Assembly: GCA_964610505.1 (NCBI GenBank)
Contig: CAZSXU010000029.1
Coordinates: forward strand, 1-47,757
DNA from: CAZSXU01 sp964610505
GTDB lineage: Bacteria; Arandabacterota; Arandabacteria; JAGLYR01
Direction of reading: 5' to 3'
Length of the DNA: 47,757 nt
A model generated the notes under the pieces. The model saw only the letters and a list, made by a program, of their open reading frames with translations, searched no databases and was not told where the DNA came from. The position numbers were made by a program, and so were the translations under genes. Below, piece by piece: positions 15,758-22,747 of this stretch (positions within the stretch are counted from its first letter, which is position 1; the number at the start of each line of letters is the position of its first letter).

Positions 15758-17050
15758 ATGAATCCACGAACCCGCCTTGTCCCGTTGTTGTTTCTCGCAA
15801 CGTTCGCCTTGGTATCGATTCCAGCATCGGCCGAACTCGGGCTCAACCTCGGCCCGGAGGAAAGGGTTCAGGCCGGCGCCGGCGACATCGTTGTCCCCGG
15901 CTACTCGGTTCCATCCTTCGATGACTGGAACAATGACAACCTGAAGGATCTCATCGTCGGGGAGGGAAGCGGCCTCGAGCCCAACGCCCGCGTGCGCGTG
16001 TATCTCAACATCGGCACCGAATCGGATCCCCAGTTCGCGGATTTCTTCTACGCGCAGTCCGCGGGAGTGGATCTATCGGGCGTGGGAGGCGGGTGACTCG
16101 GCCTCTTTCCCCGGTTGGTCTACTGGGACGCGGACGCTCTCAAGGATCTCCTTGTCGGCCAGGCCGACGGAACGGTTAAGATCTACCTCAACGTCAACAC
16201 CGAGGAGGACCCCCGGTTCGACGCGGGCACCCTTCTTCAGGTAGGGCCGGTCGGCTCCAAAAACGCCATCGACGTCGGCAGCCGGCCCACACCAACGGTG
16301 GTCGACTGGAACAACGACGGGAAGAGGGATCTGGTCGTGGGCGCGTGGGACGGTTGGATTCACCTCTATCTCAACGAAGGCACGGACACGGCGCCGGACT
16401 ACCTGACGGAACAGTTCGTACAGGAAGAGGGCGCAAACCTTTTCGTTCCCAGCAACCGCTCGAGTCCCGAGATTCTGGATCTGGACGACGACGGCAAGAA
16501 GGACGTCCTCGTGGGCAACACGGAGGGCCAGATCCTCTTCTACAGCAACGTCGCAACCGATGAGGCACCCGGCTTCTCAGGCTACGTGCAGGTGGAATCC
16601 GACGGCGCTCCCATCAATCTTCCGGGCACTCCCCGGTCCCGCCCATACGTGTGCGACTGGACAGGCGACGGGCGCCTCGATGTCCTCGTCGGCGCCGGCG
16701 ACGGACTTATCCGGCTCTACCAGGGACTCGGCCTGAGCTCCGTTGCAGCTCTGGAGACGATCCCGGACGCGCCTGCCGCTCATCTCCTGGCGGCCTATCC
16801 CAATCCGTTCAATCCGCAGACGACGATTCCTTTCGTGCTCACGCGCAGCGGGCATGTTCGGTTGTCCGTGTACGACGTGACCGGACGGAGTCTCGCTGTT
16901 CTCGCCGACGCGGCTTTCTCGGAGGGGCCTCACCGAATCTCGTGGTCGGGGACGGATGGCAACGGTAATGTCTTGCCCTCCGGCGTCTATTTCGTTCGGA
17001 TGGAAACGACGGGAACAGCGGAGGTAGAGAAACTCCTGCTGCTGAGATAG
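15758..17050 (+). pseudogene. Secreted VCBS/FG-GAP repeat protein with sorting domain, interrupted by one in-frame UGA
   Basis: A signal peptide (RLVPLLFLATFALVSIPASA) is followed by repeats of the FG-GAP/VCBS type, each with a calcium-like DWNNDxxKDLxVG loop (FDDWNNDNLKDLIVG, VYWDADALKDLLVG, VDWNNDGKRDLVVG, LDLDDDGKKDVLVG, CDWTGDGRLDVLVG). A C-terminal sorting module comes last (YPNPFNPQTT, VYDVTGRSL, SGVYFVRM). The frame is uninterrupted except for TGA at 16094-16096. Both halves lie in the same frame, so this is not a frameshift. As I recall, related proteins have Cys there (GCLGLFPR), one base away from TGC. It may be a point mutation, a sequencing error or a recoded UGA. GGGAGGAC precedes the ATG. 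Confidence 0.85.
16094..16127 (+). other. In-frame UGA with a short downstream stem-loop
   Basis: TGA (16094-16096) falls where LGLFPR follows directly in frame. Thirteen bases later CCCGG (16110-16114) can pair with CTGGG (16123-16127, one G-T), exposing the 8-base loop TTGGTCTA. The loop contains GGTCT, as in the E. coli fdhF selenocysteine element. The stem has only 5 pairs. Confidence 0.4.
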
Positions 17051-17109
17051 ATATCGGTGAGACGATGAAAGTGGAGCCGGGCGCATTGGCCGTGCTTCCC
17101 CCGCCCATG

Positions 17110-17139
17110 AGCCCCGGGTTTACACCCGGGGCTGCTTCT
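17110..17139 (+). terminator. Terminator after the VCBS gene
   Basis: AGCCCCGGGT (17110-17119) pairs perfectly with ACCCGGGGCT (17124-17133) around TTAC, followed by GCTTCTT. Confidence 0.7.
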
Positions 17140-17168
17140 TGACGGTCGCCTGCCTTCTGTGATATCCT
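17139..17168 (+). promoter_or_regulatory. Candidate promoter for the S8 protease gene
   Basis: TTGACG (17139-17144), an 18-bp spacer, then TATCCT (17163-17168). It overlaps the tail of the preceding terminator, and the leader to the GTG at 17226 is about 50 bases. Confidence 0.5.
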
Positions 17169-17225
17169 TCAATTGATACGCTGGGGTTGTGGGCCCTTTG
17201 TGCGTTCAGTGAAAGGAGACCAACC

Positions 17226-19631
17226 GTGTCTTGGCGTGTGGGTTCTTGTGCTCTCCTCCTGGGTTTGATTCTCCTTCTCGCAGTTGGCTCCATCGAGGCC
17301 GGTGAAGGAAACGAGATTCATCTCCTGACCTTCTCCTTCGATCCGGAGGAGGCGGAGCCCCCCGTTCCCGCCTCACTCAGAGCATCCGAACTTCAGTCCG
17401 GAGAGAGGGGGTACTTTCTCGTTCAGCTGTCGGGCCCGCCGACGGTCGCCCGAAAAACGGTCCTTACGTCGGCCGGGAGCGAGCTCATCGCGTACGTACC
17501 CGACCATACGTACATTGTGAGAATGGAACCCTCCGCTCACGAACGGTTGGCCGAGTCGGCCGAAGTTCGCTGGATCGGGCCCTTCCACCCGGCCTACAAG
17601 ATCGATCCTGCGGTAGGGACTCATGAGTTTCACGATCCTGATCGAGCGGCGGATCCGTGTCTCACCCTGCGGATTCGCGTGTTCGATCAGTTGGCCGAGA
17701 CGGCGAAGCGGATTCGAACTCTCGGCGGAGACATCCTCGAGACAAACGACGACGGGTTTCAGAAGATCCTCGTCGTTCGTTCTCCGTTGGATTTCGTGGA
17801 AAGCATCGCGTGGATTCCCGACGTCTGGTGGATCGAAGAGAAACCCGAGTTCTTCCTCATGAACAACGACACCAAGTGGGTGGTCCAGACCAATGTCTCC
17901 GGCAGTACACCGATCTGGGACAAGGGCATTCACGGGGAGAACCAGCTGGCCGTCGTGATGGACTCGGGTTTGGATTACAACTCCTGCTGGTTTCGCGATA
18001 CCGGCGCGGCGCCGCCGGGGGCCGGCCACCGGAAGGTCATCGGCTACGGACTCTACGGCGGTGCAGCGTACGACGGGTGCGATATCGGGCACGGGACTCA
18101 CGTGTGCGGAACGCTGGCGGGAGATCAATCGTACATCAATCCGGGCAACACCGACTACAACGGGATGGCCTACAAGGCGAAACTCGCGCTGCAGGACGTC
18201 GGTGTGGACGATGAGTGGTCCTGCATGACGGGAGAAGTCGCTATCCCGACCAGTCTCACCGGAGCGTTTACCGATGCCTACAATCTGGGCGGGCACGTCC
18301 ACTCCAATTCCTGGGGCAGCACCGAGAACAGCTATGATTCCTACGCCGTGAACATCGACAATTTCATGTGGAATCACCCGGACTTCCTGGTCGTTTTCGC
18401 CGCAGGCAACTCGGGCCCCAGCGCCGGAACCGTCGGCTATCCCGGAACCGCGAAGAACTGTATTACGGTGGGCGCCACCCGGCGGCCCACGCAGCAGAAC
18501 ACCATCGCCGGCTATTCCAGCCGGGGACCGACGTCCGATGATCGCACCAAACCCACGGTTACTGCGCCCGGCGGCGAGGCCGGGTACGGCTACATCAATT
18601 CGGCGGACAACGATATGGGAAATCCTCCCGCACAGACCTGCACCATGGTCAGTGACCCGTTCCAGGGAACCTCGATGGCCACGCCCGCCGTGTCCGGCTG
18701 CGCCCTCCTGGTCCGCCAGTATTTCGTCGAAGGCTGGTACCCCTCCGGAACAAAGAAGCCCGAAGACGGGTTTGTCCCGAGCGCCGCGCTGCTCAAGGCC
18801 GCTGTACTCAACTCGGGAACGGACATGGGTACGGCCGACATCCCCAACAACAATGAGGGTTGGGGCCGCGTGCTGCTGGAGGACGCCCTCTTCTTCGACG
18901 GCGACGTGCGGGAGTTGATTGTCGAGGATGTGACCCCCGGCGTCGCCCAGGGAGCGAGCCAGTCGTTCGAGTATGAGGTGGATTCGAGCTCGATCCCGCT
19001 CGAAATCGCGCTGGTGTGGACGGACTATCCCGGCACCGCGGGAGCCGGCGTGGCTCTCCAGAACAACCTGGATTTGACGGTGACGGCTCCCGGAGGCGGC
19101 GTCTACAAGGGAAACATCTTCAGCGGCGGCCAGTCGGTGACCGGCGGATCCTACGACGCTCGAAACGTCGAAGAGGTCGTTCGGTTCAACGGCCCGGCGA
19201 CCGGCACGTACACGATTGAGATCGAGGGCACCACGGTTCCCCACGCGCCGCAGGCGTTCGCTCTCGTCAGCACCGGGTCCTTTGCCGATTGGCCCGAAGA
19301 CCCGACGGGTATCGCGGACCGAGCGTTGGAGGTCGCGGGATCCGCATTCGAGATCGAGAGCATCGCGCCCAACCCATTCAATCCCGCCACCACGATCACG
19401 TACCGGCTGGTGTCGACCGCACCCGATCGGGCCCGAGCTTCGCTGAAGATCTACGGTGTGGACGGAAGGTGTGTAGCGACGCTGGTGGATCGGATTCAGG
19501 ATCCGGGTCTTTACACGGCCCTCTGGGACGGCCGGTCTTCGGATGGAACCCCGGTGGCCAGCGGCGTCTATTTCTGCGAGCTGAGCTACGGGGGGAAGAA
19601 GGAAACGCGAAAGGTGGTGCTGCTGAAGTAG
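17226..19631 (+). CDS. Secreted subtilisin-like (S8) serine protease with C-terminal sorting domain
   Basis: This 801-residue extracellular or surface protease begins with a hydrophobic signal (LLLGLILLLAVGS), then a propeptide-like region. The S8 catalytic domain carries Asp246 (VVMDSGLDYNS), His292 (GHGTHVCGTLAG) and Ser483 (GTSMATPAVSG), with the oxyanion-region Asn in VFAAGNSGPS. A beta-sandwich (P-domain/CBM-like) follows, then the sorting module (APNPFNPATT, SGVYFCEL, KVVLLK). The start is GTG at 17226, preceded by AAAGGAGACCAACC. The frame is open further upstream, but that part would precede a poor start and lacks a ribosome site. It is followed by CACAGATT element B. Confidence 0.94.
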   Translation: MSWRVGSCALLLGLILLLAVGSIEAGEGNEIHLLTFSFDPEEAEPPVPASLRASELQSGERGYFLVQLSGPPTVARKTVLTSAGSELIAYVPDHTYIVRMEPSAHERLAESAEVRWIGPFHPAYKIDPAVGTHEFHDPDRAADPCLTLRIRVFDQLAETAKRIRTLGGDILETNDDGFQKILVVRSPLDFVESIAWIPDVWWIEEKPEFFLMNNDTKWVVQTNVSGSTPIWDKGIHGENQLAVVMDSGLDYNSCWFRDTGAAPPGAGHRKVIGYGLYGGAAYDGCDIGHGTHVCGTLAGDQSYINPGNTDYNGMAYKAKLALQDVGVDDEWSCMTGEVAIPTSLTGAFTDAYNLGGHVHSNSWGSTENSYDSYAVNIDNFMWNHPDFLVVFAAGNSGPSAGTVGYPGTAKNCITVGATRRPTQQNTIAGYSSRGPTSDDRTKPTVTAPGGEAGYGYINSADNDMGNPPAQTCTMVSDPFQGTSMATPAVSGCALLVRQYFVEGWYPSGTKKPEDGFVPSAALLKAAVLNSGTDMGTADIPNNNEGWGRVLLEDALFFDGDVRELIVEDVTPGVAQGASQSFEYEVDSSSIPLEIALVWTDYPGTAGAGVALQNNLDLTVTAPGGGVYKGNIFSGGQSVTGGSYDARNVEEVVRFNGPATGTYTIEIEGTTVPHAPQAFALVSTGSFADWPEDPTGIADRALEVAGSAFEIESIAPNPFNPATTITYRLVSTAPDRARASLKIYGVDGRCVATLVDRIQDPGLYTALWDGRSSDGTPVASGVYFCELSYGGKKETRKVVLLK

Positions 19632-19966
19632 CAGAACCCGTCGGCCACGGATTTCACGGATTCAAAACGTTAACCTCCGGCACGAAGGGTGCGAGGCATA
19701 CGAAGAGGAAATCGCCGGCGCGATGATTTCATTCGAAGTCATCGCGCCGAACTTCCTTTCCGCTTTGCATCCGTGGAAATCCGTACAATCTGCAGTCGCA
19801 AGTTTGATCTTCACCTCTGACTTTCCCATATCCTCGCGCCGGCAATTTCCGTAGAATGGGAACTGTTGAAAATCCCCCTCGCCCTGGACGCGGTCCGCTG
19901 AGAGGATCCGTCTCGACGGATCCCTCGACCGCAACGATGCCGTCTTCAACCGCCCCAATGGACACC
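19632..19966. other. Intergenic stretch with element B and an unclear gene start
   Basis: It contains the composite repeat at 19643-19800 and an inverted repeat GGATCCGT-CTCG-ACGGATCC (19904-19923). TAGAAT at 19852-19857 looks like a -10 but lacks a convincing -35. In-frame ATG codons of the next gene occur at 19856, 19937, 19958 and 19967, none with a good ribosome site. Confidence 0.5.
19643..19800. repeat. CACAGATT-box composite inverted element B
   Basis: The left arm GGCCACGGATTTCACGGATT (from 19643) faces an inverted arm ending near 19800 (CCGTGGAAATCCGTACAATC). The centre is a perfect 11-bp hairpin (19716-19726 with 19739-19749). Confidence 0.7.
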
Positions 19967-22474
19967 ATGAAGAATCGATCCCTTTCCGCACGAATCTCGG
20001 ACCTCGAGACATCGTCTCTCCACTGGGGATACTATCTCGCTACGTTCCTCGGCCTGGTGATCGTTCGCAATCTTCTCGAGAGCGCCCTGGGTCCCGACCG
20101 CGTTCTCGGGTTTGTACACTTTGCTTCCCCGTCCGCCATGATGGTACTCGATCACTTCCTTCTCTTCTATGTGAGTCTCTTTCTCGGATTCTCCATTCTG
20201 CTCTCGCTTCTTGCGCGCGAATCCGTCGGTCGAGTGATGAAGGTGATGACGCCGGCCTGGGTTCTCGTGCTCGTTCCCCCCGCGATCGATGCCGTGGTGA
20301 CCGGCGGGAGGGGAATGCACATCACCTATGTGCTGGAGATATCCCCCGTGATCTTCCGGTTTTTCGATCCCACGGCCGCCCTCGACAGGATCTCTCCGGG
20401 CCAGCGGGTCGAAGTCCTTCTCGCGTGCTGTCTGGCCATGGCCTACGTGCACATCAAGACCCGGCGCGCGTGGAGATCGCTGGCCGCGTTCGCCGGGATG
20501 TATCTCCTGGTCGCCGGCCACGGGGTTCTACCGAGCGCGTACGCGCGGCTGACGAACCTGCTCGCTCCGGGCCCGGCGGCGAGCTCGGCGGCGGCCTATG
20601 AAGCCGTCTTCCGGTCGGGCGGGCTGGTGGTTGAAGAGAGCCGCAAATTGGCCCTGCTGTTCCTCTTCACATCGATCGCGGCCGGCTGGCTCGCCTTCCG
20701 CATGCAGTCGCAGGAAAAAGCCGCCGCCACCTGCCGCAACGTTCGCCCGCTTCGCTCCCTTCACTACACGGGAATGACGGCGCTCGGCCTCGCTCTGGGG
20801 TGGGTGCTCTTTCGGGCGGCCGGCGTCGACCTCGGCGGGGCCGGCGACGCCCTCGGCGCCGTCGCCGTATGCGCGTCCACCTTCTTCGCGTTCCAGGCAT
20901 CCGTGGCCCTCAACGATCTCTTTGACGAGGAAACCGATCGCATCACCAACGAGACGCGTCCATTGATTACGGGCGTTTTGTCGCGGCGAGAGATGATGCT
21001 CGAGGCTTCCGTATTCGCGCTGGCCTCCCTGCTTCTCGCCGTCAACGTCAAATACGCGACGTTCCTTTTCATGCTCGTCGCGCTCGCCGTTTCCCTTCTC
21101 TACTCGGCGCCCCCGGTGCGCCTCAAACGATTTCCCCTGATCGCGACCCTCACGCTCGGATTCCTGTCGCTCGTCGGTGCGCTGATCGGATTCTCGGCGC
21201 TTGCCGAGGAGAGAGCCCTTTCGGCGTTTCCGGAACGATTGAGCTGGCTCCTCTTTCTTGCCATCGGACTGGCCTTCACGGCAAAAGATCTCAAGGATAC
21301 TCGGGCCGACCGCCGAACGGGTGTGAGGACGCTGCCCGTGCTCCTCGGGATTCACACAGGGCGCGTCGTGATCTCCGTTTTTCTGCTGACCGCCTATCTT
21401 CTGGTACCTCTCTTCCTTCCCTACCCTGCCCTGACGATCCCGGCGGTCGTTCTCGGACTTCTGAGCGTCCTGCTGGTCTTCGTGTGGAGGCGTCCGAGGG
21501 TCGACAACGTCCTTCTGGCGATGTATCTGCTCTTTGCCCTGGCGGTAGCCATCATGGTCATTCAGGACCCCGGCCCGATGATCGGCGACGGCGAGATGAT
21601 CGAGGCCAAGGCGCTGCAGCTCCAGGCCGGGAAGGCGGAAGCCATGGGCGACCGGGCCCTGGCCGCGGCGGCGTACTCCGCGGCGGCGTCCGTTCTGGAT
21701 GACGATCCGCGTCTTCTCGAGCGCACCGGGGTGGCTCTCTTTGAGAGCGGCAGGCTGAACGAGGCCGGGGCCGTATTGGCGCGATCCGTGGCGGCACAAC
21801 CGACTTCGCCCGTGGGACTGGAATACCTGGCGATGGTCGAGGCGAAACGGGGAGAAACCGAGATCGCGAGAGAGCGAATGTCGAACGCCATCGAGAGGGG
21901 CGTGAGGCCGCGGATCTTCCTGACCCATCTGGGCGAAATGGACCTCGAACACGGAGACGCGCGCGCGGCCCGGGCTCTGCTGGCCAACGCACTCCGTCTG
22001 GGACAACCGGACATACCGGCAAGAATTCGCTATGCCGACGCCGTGCTCGCAACGGGAACAATGGAGAATGCCCACCGGTTGTATGAGAGCATCGCCGCGC
22101 GTCACCCGGATTCGGCCGAGGCTCGAGACGCCCTGGGGCGATTCTACCACTTGTCCGGGGAATTGCAGCAGGCCCTTGGAGAGTTCCGCGCGGCCATCGG
22201 GCTGAACCCGTACGAGGCGCCGTACTGGAACAATCTGGGAGTGGCCTACGGCGATCTCGGGGATTCCGGCGCCGCCCTGGACGCGCTGAACTACGCCACG
22301 CGTCTCGATTCGCGATTCGTCGATCCGTATGTCAATCGGGGACGCGTCTACGACGCGCTCGGCCGCCACGCCGAGGCCAGAAGAGAGTATTTGCTGGCTC
22401 TCGAGATCGATCCCGCGTTCACGCCCGCCCGCGCCGGGCTTGGAGGCGAATGGGCGAAAGATCCAATCCCTTAG
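19967..22474 (+). CDS. UbiA-like prenyltransferase fused to TPR repeats, polytopic membrane protein
   Basis: This is a roughly 835-residue protein. Residues 1 to about 260 have several hydrophobic segments of no family I recognise. The middle is a UbiA-type membrane domain with both aspartate-rich motifs, NDLFDEETDR (from residue 316) and KDLKDTRADRRTG (from 440), which bind prenyl diphosphate through magnesium in the family. From about residue 545 to the end are tetratricopeptide repeats (ALAAAAYSAAASVLDDDP, AYGDLGDSGAALDALNYATR, YDALGRHAEARREYLLALEI). UbiA enzymes make quinones, hemes or polyprenyl lipids, and the acceptor here is unknown. The fusion with a TPR tail is unusual. The start is uncertain: I prefer 19967 (MKNRSLSARI), but 19856 is also open. 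Confidence 0.85.
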   Translation: MKNRSLSARISDLETSSLHWGYYLATFLGLVIVRNLLESALGPDRVLGFVHFASPSAMMVLDHFLLFYVSLFLGFSILLSLLARESVGRVMKVMTPAWVLVLVPPAIDAVVTGGRGMHITYVLEISPVIFRFFDPTAALDRISPGQRVEVLLACCLAMAYVHIKTRRAWRSLAAFAGMYLLVAGHGVLPSAYARLTNLLAPGPAASSAAAYEAVFRSGGLVVEESRKLALLFLFTSIAAGWLAFRMQSQEKAAATCRNVRPLRSLHYTGMTALGLALGWVLFRAAGVDLGGAGDALGAVAVCASTFFAFQASVALNDLFDEETDRITNETRPLITGVLSRREMMLEASVFALASLLLAVNVKYATFLFMLVALAVSLLYSAPPVRLKRFPLIATLTLGFLSLVGALIGFSALAEERALSAFPERLSWLLFLAIGLAFTAKDLKDTRADRRTGVRTLPVLLGIHTGRVVISVFLLTAYLLVPLFLPYPALTIPAVVLGLLSVLLVFVWRRPRVDNVLLAMYLLFALAVAIMVIQDPGPMIGDGEMIEAKALQLQAGKAEAMGDRALAAAAYSAAASVLDDDPRLLERTGVALFESGRLNEAGAVLARSVAAQPTSPVGLEYLAMVEAKRGETEIARERMSNAIERGVRPRIFLTHLGEMDLEHGDARAARALLANALRLGQPDIPARIRYADAVLATGTMENAHRLYESIAARHPDSAEARDALGRFYHLSGELQQALGEFRAAIGLNPYEAPYWNNLGVAYGDLGDSGAALDALNYATRLDSRFVDPYVNRGRVYDALGRHAEARREYLLALEIDPAFTPARAGLGGEWAKDPIP

Positions 22475-22620
22475 CCACAGATTTCACAGATTTCGAAACA
22501 CAACATTCGAGGCGATGCCCGAAGGGGGAATGGGCCCACCCGAGAAGGGCGACAGTGGCCCTGCGCGTCACTGTCGCCGCATTTCCCAATCTGCGGAGAT
22601 CCATGAAATCTGTCGCTCCG
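22472..22620. repeat. CACAGATT-box composite inverted element C
   Basis: The left arm TAGCCACAGATTTCACAGAT starts inside the stop codon of the TPR fusion gene. An inverted arm (about 22588-22620, complement of GCGACAGATTTCATGGATC) closes it. The centre is a perfect 10-bp hairpin (GGCGACAGTG at 22548-22557 with 22569-22578). Confidence 0.7.
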
Positions 22621-22650
22621 GGTCCGAATTTTCGTCCGCTCGCCCGCGCC

Positions 22651-22679
22651 TTGATTTTTCGCAAGTTTGATGATATAAT
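22651..22679 (+). promoter_or_regulatory. Sigma-70 promoter for the C25 peptidase gene
   Basis: TTGATT (22651-22656), a 17-bp spacer and a perfect TATAAT (22674-22679). The leader to the ATG at 22748 is about 60 bases. Confidence 0.65.
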
Positions 22680-22747
22680 GAGAAGTCGGGGTTTGATCAG
22701 GTGGAACCCGACCGTGGAGCCGTTTCCCCTGTCGAAAGGACATCGTG

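Noticed and set aside
15758..16115. Programmed frameshift in the VCBS gene
   Set aside because: The two halves lie in the same frame, so only a stop-codon event (mutation, error or recoding) is needed.
17373..19244. Very long open frame antisense to the S8 protease gene (also antisense to OPT, the UbiA-TPR fusion, tricorn and C25 genes)
   Set aside because: These are frames opened by high GC at third positions. They lack ribosome sites, have no family motifs, and the opposite strand has complete, recognised proteins with catalytic residues.
19852..19857. TAGAAT as -10 for the UbiA-TPR gene
   Set aside because: No acceptable -35 lies 15-19 bases upstream, and it overlaps the first possible start codon, so I did not annotate it as a promoter.
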